A stretch of DNA of 64,000 nt from Adineta vaga (Eukaryota; Rotifera). Below are positions 24,701 to 35,552 of the stretch, piece by piece (positions within the stretch are counted from its first letter, which is position 1; every line of letters starts with the position of its first letter). The stretch lies in assembly GCA_021613535.1 (NCBI GenBank), contig CP075495.1:16210842-16274841 (forward strand), in the 5' to 3' direction. Under the pieces are notes generated by a model. It had not been told where the DNA came from, made no database searches, and worked only from the letters and a program-made list of their open reading frames with translations. The position numbers and the translations under genes are program-made.

Positions 24701-27327
24701 CATGTCTACACCTTCTTTTTTCAGCAGTATCTTCAAATGAACTAAAAATTTGGATTTACTATTGATTTTACTTATGAATTTTCAGATGTATACACCAAAT
24801 CACAGACAAATTTTTTACATGATACCACGAACGTTCTTTGAAGAACTGTTCAAGATGACTATGAGTAAATAAGAGTCATGCTTACATGTACCCTTAAAAC
24901 TATACTCGCATACACTAATAGAAAGCAGAAAAGTGTTGTATTTGAATAATATTTTGTAATATTAGGATCTTTAACATTGTCTATATTTCTATTTTGATTC
25001 TCTATTATTCTGTTTCAGCATTGGGTCCAACAGTTACTGTCTTAGTGAAGAATAACGATACAATTGACATAGTTAACAGTTACACGTGTTTGGTGTCTGT
25101 ACTGAATTTAAGAGCTACAGATAATTCTACAGTGACCAATGCTTGCGCACTTCATCAACTGAATATTGAAGCCAATGAAAATGCAAACGTCACTTCAACA
25201 CCATTATCATGTCCAAAAACTATCAAAGTTCATGCTACAGATGCAGCTCATGTCAATGATATATGTGCAATAGATTTTATGAAGATAGAAAGCGAGGATA
25301 AATCTATCGTCACTATTGACTCAACATCAACATGTCCTAAAATGACTGTTGTTATAGCTATGGACACATCTGAAGTTCAAAATATCTGTGCTATCAATCA
25401 AATGAATATAGTGGTATTTCTGGCTAATAATATTACATTTAACTCAGATTTGTCATGTGCAAAAGTTAGTACTTTTGATATGTCATTTGTTGGTTTCGTT
25501 TCCGATCTTTGTCCAAGTGAAGAAATGAATATAGCAGTTGCTTATACACCCACTGTTTCTATTAATTCATCACTTGCATGCTCAAAAACGGTTCAGCTTG
25601 ATGCTCATGACACGGGTGCAATTTCCAATCTCTGTGCCAGTGAAGTAATAAATATAACAGTTATTCGTATAGGTCCTCTTACTATTAATTCAGCAACTGC
25701 ATGTCCGAAAAAGGTTCTTCTTGATGCTAAGGACATGAACGGAGTTTTCAATCTTTCTGCAAGTGAAAAAATGAATATAAAAGTTATCAATACAGGTCCT
25801 CTTACTATTAATTCAGCAACTGCATGTCCGAAAAAGGTTCTTCTTAATGCTAAGGACGTGAACGAAGTTTTCAATCTTTGTGCAAGTGAAAAAATGAATA
25901 TAACAATCAAGCAAATGAGATTTCTTATTATTAATTCAGCAACTGCATGTCCAGAAAAGGTTTTTCTTGATGTTGAAAACGTAGGTGAAATTTCCAATCT
26001 TTGTGCAAGTGAAGAAATGAATTTAAAAGTCACGAGGATAGGGCCTACTTCTATTGATTCAGCAGCTGCATGCCCAAAACAAGTTATTCTCGATGCTCTA
26101 ATGATCGGTACAATTTCCAATCTTTGTGCAAGTGAAGAAATGAACATAACAATTGCTAATATATGTCCTCTTACTATTGATTCATCAACTGCATGTCCGA
26201 AAAAGGTTCTTCTCGATGCTAAGCACATGAACGGAGTTTTCAATCTTTGTGCAAGTGAAAAAATGAACATAACAGTTGCTAATATAGGTCCTCTTACTAT
26301 TGATTCATCAACTGTATGCCCAAAAAGAGTCGTTCTCGGTGCTAAAAAAATAGGTGCAGTTAGCAATTTATGTGCAAGTGAAGAAATGAATATAACAGTT
26401 ATCGAAATAGATTCTATTTCTATTAATTCAGTAACTGCATGCCCAAAAAGAGTCGTTCTCGATGCTCGATACATGGGTGCAGTTAGCAATTTATGTGCAA
26501 GTGAAGAAATGAATATAACAGTTACTTATATGGAACCTCTTATTATTGATTCATCAACTGCATGCCCAAAAAGAGTCGTTCTCGATGCTCGATACATGAG
26601 TGCAGTTAGCAATTTATGTGCAAGTGAAGAAATGAATATAACAGTTACTTATATGAAACCTCTTATTATTGATTCATCAACTGCATGCCCAAAAACGGTT
26701 CTTCTTCATGGTAACATCACAGATGGAATTTACAATCTCTGTGCAAGTGAAAAAATGAATATAACAACCGCTAATATAGATACTGTCTCTATCGATTCAT
26801 CAAGTGTATGTCCAAAAACAGTTGTTCTTAATGCTATTCAAACGACGAATATTTCGGATATTTGTGCGAGTAAAATACTAAATATGATCTTACAAGATAC
26901 TATGGTTGCTTTGAACTCATCGTGGCAATGCCCAGCATTAACTGTTCTTAATATTACACAGAATAGTTCTGTCGTGAATATTTGTGCAGAAGAGTCATTG
27001 AAAATTGAAGGCTCTGATTCAACTGTTAATGTTAGTACATCTAGCTGTCCTACATTTGCCGCTGTCACAGGTACAGATAGATTGACTGTTCATGATCTTT
27101 GTTCATTGAATGAAATCCATATTGATGTTACAAATTCTACAATATATATGGAAAGAACAACATGTCCAACTATTGCAAATGTCATAGCAACTGAATCAGC
27201 ATTAGTATATGTTTGTGCTACGGTGGCAATCAATGCAATTGTATCGGAAGATGCAACAGTATACTATCAAGGGCCATTGAATCATACAGACACAAGTAGT
27301 GGTGGTGTATTATTAACATGGCCATAA
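21706..27327 (+). CDS. type II membrane protein with 18 Cys-containing 41-aa repeats; paralogue of the subtilase N-terminus
   Basis: Exons: 21706-21809, 21871-22019, 23748-23788, 23849-23963, 24026-24118, 24172-24318, 24380-24637, 25019-27327. They total 3216 nt, in frame (about 1071 aa). Exons 1-7 are paralogous to exons 1-7 of the subtilase gene; exons 2, 5 and 6 have identical lengths (149, 93, 147) and splice phases match. They encode a cytoplasmic tail, one membrane helix (about 48-67), and a stalk with RLTKQTII, LGPGIPVINPL, GGFTGG and a DDDDD patch. The large last exon encodes no protease. It has about 18 repeats built on NLCASEEMNITV ... ACPKRVVLDA, with two Cys each and many N-glycosylation sites (NIT). 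The alternating hydrophobic pattern suggests a disulphide-stabilised beta-solenoid. I do not recognise the family; adhesion or a surface coat is only a guess. Confidence 0.85.
22066..22589. repeat. dispersed repeat copy in intron 2
   Basis: It begins TAACGCTCGCCGTGTCGACT and ends CCTCCTTACAGTCGAGG. The interior has CCCTCACCCACC-type runs and a GACCTTTGACC / ACAAATTTACAAACA segment. Parts recur at 23455-23722 and 49741-49790. No coding capacity is visible. Confidence 0.5.
23134..23451 (+). other. membrane-helix-like open frame inside intron 2
   Basis: This 105-codon frame begins AKIPYIVFFVVLLLVITSV, a strong hydrophobic helix, then becomes Asn/Ser/Pro-rich. A possible acceptor (tgcatttag) directly precedes it. 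It could be an alternative anchor exon or a remnant of another copy. It fits neither spliced model, so I treat it as unproven. Confidence 0.2.
23455..23722. repeat. second partial copy of the intron-2 dispersed repeat
   Basis: It contains CACCCTCACCCGCC-type runs and then the same GACCTTTGACC / ACAAATTTACAAACA / CTTACAGTCGAGG end as 22504-22589. The two copies are about 1.1 kb apart in direct orientation, in the one intron enlarged relative to the subtilase paralogue. Confidence 0.5.
25100..27240 (+). repeat. coding tandem repeats, about 123 bp unit, 18 copies
   Basis: Units are marked by tgtgcaagtgaaRaaatgaa. Central copies (about 26340-26700) are almost identical, while flanking copies are diverged, indicating recent expansion from the middle. 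Frame is preserved throughout. Confidence 0.85.
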
Positions 27328-27922
27328 AGCTTATTCAGAAACTACTCTGTACAGACATCTATAAACAATCCAAAAATCAATATCTTTACATGATGTAATA
27401 TAACAACTAAGCCCTGAATATGTCAAAATAATTGTAATACATTTTATCTCTCTGACATTTCAATATCTACGTAGATCCATAGTGTAATTTTAGACCTTTT
27501 TTTTTAAAAAGATGCGTGATCTTATTCGAAAGCAAAATAGACGCAATTTTTTATTATTCAGATCGCGTTAGTGGTGAAATACGCTTATGACTCACCAATT
27601 CAAGTCGGATTCCACATTTGACAACATTTTCTTACTGAAATATGTTCACCATAAAAGCATTACAATTATTTTGACATATTCGATACTCTTTTCTAGCTGC
27701 TATTATCTATTTGATTCGTTTTTTATAGCTTATTTGTAATTTAATACATATACAATATGTTATGTTGTTTCTTCTCATATATTAACTCGGAAAACTATAT
27801 TGAGATAGTTGAGGGTTTCACTTTTACTTATACCTTATGCCTTTCATTTATTAAGCTTCAGTTTGCTAATTGTTAAAAATAGAATTTTTATCAATTGAAG
27901 ATCATATTCTAAAAATTCAATT
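27328..27922. other. intergenic, no gene seen
   Basis: AT-rich spacer between the repeat-protein gene and the glycosyltransferase. No further gene and no clear element ends were found. It must hold the 3'UTR of one and the promoter of the other. Confidence 0.5.
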
Positions 27923-29641
27923 ATGAGTTACATAATGATTGTTACAATTGTGCTTATTTTTCTACCACTGCAATGTTTGTTGGAGAGAACAACAATATCA
28001 AATGATCGTCTCAATATTGCTTATCAAGCAATGAATGTTAATCATGTTCAAAGATCATCAATAACGATTCATGATTTAATTCAAAATTTCTTAATATTAT
28101 TTATTATTATTCAAAGTTCCGAAGATATTGAACGAATAATTTATACCATTCTTCGACTTTGTCTACCATCAAAATCACATCCAACACTATCATCATTATC
28201 AACTGATAATGAATATCCTATGGTTGCTATACAATTACCTATGATGAATGAAAAGGAATTTTGTATTTCAATGATTACATGTGCTTGCAATTTAGATTGG
28301 TCAAAAGATCGTTTAATTATTCAAGTATTAGATGATTCTACTGATGAAATAGTTATGAAAATGATTGATCAATGTGTACATGAATGGTTTGATCGAGGAT
28401 ATCGAATTAGTGTTATTCGACGTCAAAATAGACAAGGTTTTAAAGCGGGAAACTTGAAAAATGGATTAGAAAAGATTCAAGAATGTGAATTTATTGCATT
28501 ATTTGATGTTGATTTTTTGCCGAAGAAAAATTTTTTATTAAAAACAATACCTATTCTTATAAAAGATCCAAAAGCAGCCTATGCACAAGCAAGATGGACA
28601 TTTATAAATGGAAAAGAATCATTATTAACACAAATGCAAGAAATTGTTCTCAATCATCATCATAAATGCGAACAAGAGGTCAAATATCGTATGTCTTCTT
28701 TCTTTCAGTTTAATGGATCTGCCTGTGTTTGGCGAACAAAAGCTATTTATCAATGTGGAGGCTGGCATACAGATACTTTAGTAGAAGATTTAGATATTTC
28801 AGTTCGAGCTTATATGAATGGTTGGCATTCTGCTTATGTAGTCGATGTTGAATGTCTTAATGAACTTCCACCTACATTTAGCGCCTATCTTTTACAACAA
28901 TATCGATGGTTCAGTGGACCTGCACAAGTATTTCGAAAATTATTTCAAGCAGTTTGTACAACTTCTCACATGAATATTTATCAAAAATTACATTGTTTAT
29001 GGATGCTTTTTCGACCATGTCTTTATATTATTCGTTTTATTATATTTCTATTGAATATTGCCATCAATGCTTGTTTACAAAAAACATCTTATGTGAATAT
29101 GTTTATTACATTTTTTCCAATACTTCTAAGTTCAAATATTTTGTATTATACATCGGAAAAAATTCATCTAACGATCGTCTATTCTCTTTTTTGTAATGCC
29201 ATGTTATTTCATCATGCGATTTCTGCAATAGCAGGCTTTCTTAATTTGAATTCTGCTAAAAAATGGATTGTTACTCCAAAATTTGGCACTCAGACACATT
29301 TAAATATTGAAGAAAAACAAATTGATCCTTACCGTAATGACAATACAAATGTTCAATATTGTAACCAATGTATTCATTCGATTGTATCCACAGAAAATAC
29401 GTTATTGCTATGGAATATAATTAAAAATATTATCATATCACAAACTTCAATTTTTCTTACGATTCGGCACAAATTTAACTATTTGCAAATTCATAAAGGA
29501 TATTTAGTTATGACTTTGTATATTTTTGTATTTTCATATGTCGCATTTCTGAATGAACAATATCTTATTAGTCTACATTTGATGTTAAATGCATTTACTT
29601 ATACTGTATTTACATTCGGATATTTAGGTAGATTTGAATAA
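27923..29641 (+). CDS. family 2 glycosyltransferase, CslA/beta-mannan-synthase-like, intronless
   Basis: A 572-aa intronless frame with hydrophobic segments at the N-terminus (about 3-20, 52-64) and several after residue 355. The cytosolic catalytic core has all processive GT2 signatures: VAIQLPMMNE (101-110), QVLDDSTD (134-141), GFKAGNL (172-178), the metal-binding DVD (195-197), FNGSACVWR (263-271), VEDLD (287-291) and QQYRW (325-329). This pattern (DDSTD, FNG..G.WR, EDLD, QQYRW) is typical of plant CslA/CslC and related bacterial synthases that use GDP-mannose or UDP/GDP-glucose to build beta-glycans across the membrane. Real substrate and product cannot be read from sequence. Absence of introns beside intron-rich neighbours makes horizontal origin plausible. 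Ceramide glucosyltransferase is less likely given QQYRW and flanking helices. Confidence 0.88.
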   Translation: MSYIMIVTIVLIFLPLQCLLERTTISNDRLNIAYQAMNVNHVQRSSITIHDLIQNFLILFIIIQSSEDIERIIYTILRLCLPSKSHPTLSSLSTDNEYPMVAIQLPMMNEKEFCISMITCACNLDWSKDRLIIQVLDDSTDEIVMKMIDQCVHEWFDRGYRISVIRRQNRQGFKAGNLKNGLEKIQECEFIALFDVDFLPKKNFLLKTIPILIKDPKAAYAQARWTFINGKESLLTQMQEIVLNHHHKCEQEVKYRMSSFFQFNGSACVWRTKAIYQCGGWHTDTLVEDLDISVRAYMNGWHSAYVVDVECLNELPPTFSAYLLQQYRWFSGPAQVFRKLFQAVCTTSHMNIYQKLHCLWMLFRPCLYIIRFIIFLLNIAINACLQKTSYVNMFITFFPILLSSNILYYTSEKIHLTIVYSLFCNAMLFHHAISAIAGFLNLNSAKKWIVTPKFGTQTHLNIEEKQIDPYRNDNTNVQYCNQCIHSIVSTENTLLLWNIIKNIIISQTSIFLTIRHKFNYLQIHKGYLVMTLYIFVFSYVAFLNEQYLISLHLMLNAFTYTVFTFGYLGRFE

Positions 29642-30876
29642 AACTAATTGTTAAACTTCACATTTCTGAAGAAATTCTATGTTGAGAAGTGACTCATAAA
29701 GTGTGAATTGATTAATATTATTGCACTAAGCTAGGTTGGCGTTTTTCTTGTGATGAAAAGTGTAGGTGTGACTGTATTTGTATTCTTTTTTCGGACCCCA
29801 TCCTCATCCACCCTAATGTTTTATCAAATCTTTATAAGTTTTGTATTTTAAGAAAGATTTCGTCTTGCATTATTGACAATCTATCGAGAGTTAATGGGGA
29901 ATTTGATTTTGCGGCAAATTCAAATAGACGCTGGTATTTTCTCAGCAAAATCGATAAAAACATATTTTACGATGAGCACTAAACTCGAACTAAATACAGA
30001 CTTATCTGTCACATCAGGCATTTTCAGCGGTGGTGCGTACTGAAGTGAAGACATTTTAGAGGTAGAGCAGTCTTAACAATCTTAGCGGTTTATCGGTTTA
30101 GTGGTCTAAGCGGTCTTAGCGGTCTAAGTGGTTTAGTGGTCTTAGCGGTCTTAGCGGTCTAAGTGGTTTAGCGGTCTTAGGTGGTCCTAGTTGTCTAAGC
30201 GAGAAATCTGATGTTAGAAATTTGCTGGTTCTACGGATATAGTGTTTCTACTAGTGTTTATGTAATGCTGAAAAAGGCATATGATGATTTGTGGAAGAAA
30301 CAAGTAGTATATTTGAATGTAGCGAGCATTGCCAGAGATAAATGAACACGTACGGTTACTGTATGAAAGTCGCAGATTTGCTACGTTGCTGTTGTCGTAT
30401 GTATACTAAAAATCAAGTTGTATTCCTTTCTGATGAAACAATTGTTATTTGGATAGCTGTTTGTGTAGTGTATCGTAGCATATTAGAAAGGAAATAACTA
30501 CATAGCTGGAATGATTTATATTTGAATTTGACGGAACTATATAATTACAGTGATTTGATATGTACAAGTGATGATGAATTTATTTGAGTAACATACAACG
30601 ATATCACGACTGAATGGATTTTATGTCCAACTTGAAAGATAATAATCGATGTTATATTAATTACTTTAGTTGTCCAACAGACAAAAAGACTGATTTTGTT
30701 TGATATGTAATGTGTTCATTGACAACGCTGTATTTGAATGGCATAAAAATATTATCGTTTTCTCAATATATTTTCTGATAGTTTATTCTCTTTTAAAGAT
30801 TCAAGAAAACCAGAAAATAAAATTAATCAAAGAAAAATAGATTGGAGCAAAAGTTACGAAATGACGCATGATTTGA
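29642..30876. other. intergenic with a minisatellite, otherwise no gene seen
   Basis: Apart from the short tandem repeat at about 30070-30205, I find no coding frame or element end. C-rich words (ccccatcctcatccaccct, about 29805) resemble those in the dispersed repeat family. Confidence 0.5.
30070..30205. repeat. minisatellite, 9-bp unit agcggtctt
   Basis: About 14 variants of a 9-bp word (cttagcggt / ctaagtggt / tttagcggt) follow head to tail. All keep a G-G-T core. The array is noncoding. Confidence 0.8.
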
Positions 30877-33268
30877 TTAGTCGTTATCGTCATCTTGACC
30901 ACTAAGATCAACATAACCGTCATCGTTTTGATATTCATCCTTATTTGATTCTTCAATTAATAATGTTTCAAATACGCAATAGGTTTGATGCATCGATTGA
31001 TCTTCAATTTTGTATTCAAGATTAGTACCAATGATAAGACCAACTTGAGCAGGATCTTCACTTAGTTTATCACAATTTTTCAGATGAAACAGTAAAATCG
31101 TGAAGAGTGCTGATGTTGGATAAGCAAAACTTCGTAGAGCAAGTTTGAAATTGGTTAAATATGAAAAAGTTTGTTCAGCTAAACTGGTATTAATTCCTAT
31201 AAAATCCATCTTGTTCTGTTCAGAATCAGGATTGAAGATAGTTTTACATAGCTTCCCTTTATGAACGGTGTTATGAAACCGATCAGTAACCAATTTCATT
31301 TCCATCAATTGTTGTGTGTATCTTGTTTTTTGCATGTATTCACCGTTGAATCGAAATTGCCAAAATTTAAACAATTGACACGCTGCATCATATACAAGCA
31401 AAGATGGAATTTTTGCACCTAATTTCAACATAGTTAATAAATGATCAGTTATTTTCCTTGGACCTTCATGATTAACACTGTCGGAAAATCCAATGATAAT
31501 TCCACAATTAAGAAATGACGCAATAAAACCCATTGAACGTTTTTTCGTTTCAAAACGTTCTTCAATGTCGCTTCGACCAACATTGCATTGTGATTCTTCT
31601 TCTTCAAATTTCTTGAAGAAAATCAAATAATTCCGAAGTTCTTCATCAGATAATTTGCTACTTATAGATTGTTCTTCTGCAAATTGCATCCGATGATGAT
31701 CACAATAATAATTTCCACCGTCTGCAATTGAATATGAAATTATAGGTTTTTAATATTGAAATGCTTTTCTATCGCAATGCGTATTCTATCAGTTAACTCC
31801 TTACATTATAAATTTAATTCAAATTATTCTCTTTTGTTGAAATAATCAAGGTCGTTCAATTTTTAATAAATACATGCTTACCATTTGATTCTCTTTTATC
31901 TGACTGTCGTCTTCTTGGCATGTAAGGACAACCTTTATTTAACGGACCGAGTTCATGAACATTGATCAAGCTTGTAACATTATCGTATTTACACACCAAT
32001 CTTCTTCTGAAAGAAATAAAATAAAATAAAATAATAACTGTTCTTTATAATCTATTAAATGTGAATCTGTTTTATATTAAAAAAGTATTTGTTTTCAGAA
32101 TAAAAACATCCTCTTTAGAAAATAAAATAAGTATAATCTAAATAATTCAAATAGGAGTGAGATATGAACCTCTGAAACATGCTATGAATCAGAAAACTAA
32201 ACATAAAGTGAAAACTTTTTGTATATAATTAAAACTTACGGCTTTTGATGACCATCTAGTATAATCACGCGTGAACAATAACCACATTTGCAACTTCCGA
32301 ATATATCTTCATGATTAGACCAGAAAACAGTAAATACATGATAGATCCAGTTCAGATTTCGTTCGATAAATATTGCGCGTGATGATTGACCACCTTTCAC
32401 TTTTGTTCTGCTTTCAGCTATTGCATATGGATATGATATTTCTTTCGATTTACTTGTCATAAAAATGAAATTAGTTAATTCATAATATAAACAAACTGAT
32501 TGTAAATTACGAGCTAAAGTATCCATTGTAATAATATCGACAATATCTTGATGAAGTCTTCTGAAAATTTTCACAGTAGCAGACGAGAAACCTTCGAAAG
32601 TAACATAATTGTCTATTAATTGAGATGAGAATGAAATAAGAAATTCTTTTGCAAAGACAGGTGATCCAGAATAATGTATATAATTAGCCTTTTGTGATTC
32701 CAATGTCACAAGTGTTTCCTTCCGATTTATTAAATAAATTGAAGATACTCGATATGATCGATGACATCGATGACAATCAGCTTTATATAAAAGACAAGGT
32801 TGAATTTTTGTGCAATAAATAATATTACCAGCACCATGAAATATAATCTTTAACTGTTCATAACACATAACACAACTTGTTCGATATGGAAGAAGTGAAA
32901 CAGGAGTAAAAAATTTTGAAAATCCAGATTGAGGTTGAAGAGTTTTGTATTCATTGAGATAATGATGCATTTTTTCGATATTGCAATCAAAAGTAAGTTC
33001 TACTTGTGTGTCATGATTACCCGTCAAAATATTGTGAGCAATAAGAAGTTCATTACAAGTATAATCAATGCCTGTTTCCTTCTTCAAAACAAAACATATA
33101 AAATCCAATCTTTCTTCACTTGCACTTGGTGGAGGTAGTGGACGAATATAACTTGTTGGTATCAGATATCCCACATTGATAATGATTAGCGCTGCCTTAA
33201 AAGAACGTTTCGCTTCATCTGGAAATGCCAATTGAAGACGTTCAGATATAATATTCATCAATAATATC
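30877..33268 (-). CDS. KDZ (Kyakuja-Dileera-Zisupton)-type transposase with CxC5/CxC6-like clusters
   Basis: Three visible minus-strand exons: about 33268-32241, 32006-31882 and 31722-30877, joined by GT..AG introns that keep frame. The first exon opens after a tttttttcag acceptor with ILLMNIISERLQL, so earlier exons may exist. It carries a cysteine cluster (YRTSCVMCYEQL, ADCHRCHRSY) like CxC5. The exon 1-2 junction gives a second cluster (CKCGYCSRVIILDGHQKPRR, then GCPYMP and YYCDHH) like CxC6. The last exon has KDZ-type motifs LLVYDAACQL, DRFHNTVHKGKLC and INTSLAEQTFSYL and ends in an acidic tail. Such proteins are transposases of Zisupton-like DNA elements. No frameshift is visible in these exons. 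I did not find the element's terminal repeats, so domesticated versus mobile is open. Confidence 0.72.
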
Positions 33269-33269
33269 T

Positions 33270-33700
33270 GAAAAAAATAGAACCTTATAGAGATGTTCTC
33301 TATTGACAGGTTAATATAGAAAAAAAACCGATATAAGAAAAATTCTTTTTCTAGAACATAAAAGCTTTCATTCGTGTTGATTGCACGCATGACATGAGAA
33401 ACTAATTATTGTTTTTTTTTAATATTCAAGTTTATTGTCCCTTTATAACTAGGTTGACAACGAAAAATAAATACAGTAAATAAAAAGAACAATGCAATAC
33501 AACATTTTAAACCTTTAATTTGCTTGGATAGACATAGTACTGGAGAACAGAAAAAGATTTATGAGGAATACAGTTTGATCGATAGCGACATCTTTACATA
33601 CATAATAAAAAAGAGGATCGAGACATACAGTTCGACAATTCTGTTGTACATAGAATAGAAGAAGTATAGTAAGGAGAGAGAGAAGAGAAGAGAGACATTC
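33270..33700. other. intergenic, AT-rich
   Basis: The left part may hold a 5' exon of the KDZ gene (open frame up to 33390). The right part has a purine-rich gagagagagaagagaag run next to the LINE 3' end. No gene is supported. Confidence 0.4.
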
Positions 33701-33919
33701 TTTTTTTTTTCGGTATAATATAATATAACATTATTCACATTTACATTTAGATTTCGTCTCGCTTATTCACGTATTTCTGCTAATCGTTACAAGCTGTATT
33801 ACATAAGGTATTTATATATAAAATGACAGAGTGAAAAGGTGGAGTTTCTAAAATACCCATACTGCTGATAATGATATATTAGGAAATTGCATACATCTAT
33901 TTTTGTATGTTTCGCCCTC

Positions 33920-35500
33920 TTAGACAGCCGTACAAGAAATGCATTGTTTTTTCGCAATTCCATGCTTCGATACCATGCTTTTTTTAGGTGCTTTTACATA
34001 AAGATATTCATTGAATGTTAGTTGGTACTGATGCGCCTCTGGCGATTTGTCCAGGTGCTTATTGAATCTGTACCAGTATTCATACAGATGATCATTGAGT
34101 GTAAATTCCCTTGATATTGTATATACTGTTAGATCATCCCATTGTTTAAGATTGTAGACTAAACGAAGTCCTGAGCAATATACATGATCAATTCTTCTTT
34201 GCTGAATTTCAGTGTAGAAAAACCAGCATGAAAAAAGCCAGTTTATATGCGGTAGAGCATATGCATAGAATAATTTTCTTCTTAGTATATATAGCGAGAT
34301 CGGTATTTCTCGAAATAATAAGCGAAGAGCATTGTAGATTTTTCTGACTTTTCGAAGACGGTTTTCAATATATATAACCCATCCAAGTTTTGTTGTTATT
34401 TCGACACCCAAATATTTGAATCGTTTCACAAAATCAACATTATTTCCTTTATATTTTATTTTAGGATATGGAGGAGCAACTATATCATGGACCAGCATTA
34501 CTTTTGTTTTGTTCACGTTCACCGGAAGTAAGTAATCATCAGCATATTTTTCTAAGATTTTCATTGCAACTTCTGCTCTTTTTTCCAGTTCCATTACGTT
34601 TATCGAAAATTTCACTTCAAGTGCACCTTTAATCACAATTGCCAGATCGTCTGAAAACAAGTGACATACTAGATTCCTGAAAAACGAAGGTAAGAAATGA
34701 ACATGTAGTCGAAACAACGTAGCTGCAAGGACTGAACCCTGCGGAGCTCCAACAAAGATATTGGTAGTTCTTGAAACTGCTTCACCAACACATACGGACA
34801 TTGTTCGATCTTTCAACCATGAGAAAATCCACCTGAGAAGGGGTGGTGGGAAATCTAATTTAACGAGCGTTGAGATTAGAGCTGGATGCCACATTTTGTC
34901 AAAAGCTGACATAAAATCAACAAATACAACCAGAGCCGGTCTGTTGTTCGCTGCTGTTGTTAGTCTTAGATCCTCAACTAATGATAATATACGCGTCTGT
35001 AATCTTCGTTCTGCCGTAAAACTAGATTGTTCATCAATGTAAATGTTCTTACCAATACACCACTTTAAAATGCGTGCATGTATTATTCGTTCGAATATCT
35101 TTCCAATATTAGATAGAAGCGATATTGGCCGCAGTTTATTTACTTCTGGATATTGACCTTCCTTTGACAGACATATGACTTTTGCATGTTTACTTGCTTG
35201 AAGAACGGCTCCTTTTTTAGCAATCTTGTTGAACGCGATAGTGAATATTTGCATATATTCGATTGGAAGTTTGCTTAGTAGAAAAGCTGATAGTCCCTCT
35301 GTATCCGTTGACTTTTTCTTTCGCGCTTTGCCTATGGTATTCATAACTTCTTGTAACGTTATATTTTCGATAGGTATATCGCCTAGGTGATCGACTTTTT
35401 CATATAGTTTTACGGCGTTAACATGTGTCAAGTTGTTCTTGTTAAAAGTTGGTTTTTTGAAATGCTGTTCATAGTGATTAGCCAGCGCATCTGCTATTAA
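33920..35500 (-). CDS. LINE ORF2, reverse transcriptase half
   Basis: After the insertion, LINE sequence resumes with IADALANHYEQHF. It runs through the RT motifs VVFVDFMSAFDKMW (motif A), GAPQGSVLAATLF (motif B) and LFSDDLAIV (motif C, DD pair), then a connection domain ending KKQCISCTAV. No stop or frameshift occurs within this half. The open frame extends upstream to 35605, but the residues before about 35500 belong to the 3' end of the inserted Penelope-like element, so that apparent start is artificial. The function is target-primed reverse transcription of the element's own RNA. This copy cannot make a whole ORF2 because of the insertion. Confidence 0.88.
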   Translation of the reverse strand, partial: LIADALANHYEQHFKKPTFNKNNLTHVNAVKLYEKVDHLGDIPIENITLQEVMNTIGKARKKKSTDTEGLSAFLLSKLPIEYMQIFTIAFNKIAKKGAVLQASKHAKVICLSKEGQYPEVNKLRPISLLSNIGKIFERIIHARILKWCIGKNIYIDEQSSFTAERRLQTRILSLVEDLRLTTAANNRPALVVFVDFMSAFDKMWHPALISTLVKLDFPPPLLRWIFSWLKDRTMSVCVGEAVSRTTNIFVGAPQGSVLAATLFRLHVHFLPSFFRNLVCHLFSDDLAIVIKGALEVKFSINVMELEKRAEVAMKILEKYADDYLLPVNVNKTKVMLVHDIVAPPYPKIKYKGNNVDFVKRFKYLGVEITTKLGWVIYIENRLRKVRKIYNALRLLFREIPISLYILRRKLFYAYALPHINWLFSCWFFYTEIQQRRIDHVYCSGLRLVYNLKQWDDLTVYTISREFTLNDHLYEYWYRFNKHLDKSPEAHQYQLTFNEYLYVKAPKKSMVSKHGIAKKQCISCTAV

Positions 35501-35552
35501 CAAATGTAGGAGTAGATAACTGCAACAAAATACATTTTGAAATTCTTTGAAT

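Noticed and set aside
25605-26489. 294-codon open frame on the minus strand
   Set aside because: It is antisense to the coding tandem repeat. Repeated codons keep the opposite strand open, and the peptide has no independent feature.
25100-27240. CRISPR-like periodic repeats
   Set aside because: The 123-bp units are contiguous coding repeats without unique spacers, in a eukaryotic gene.
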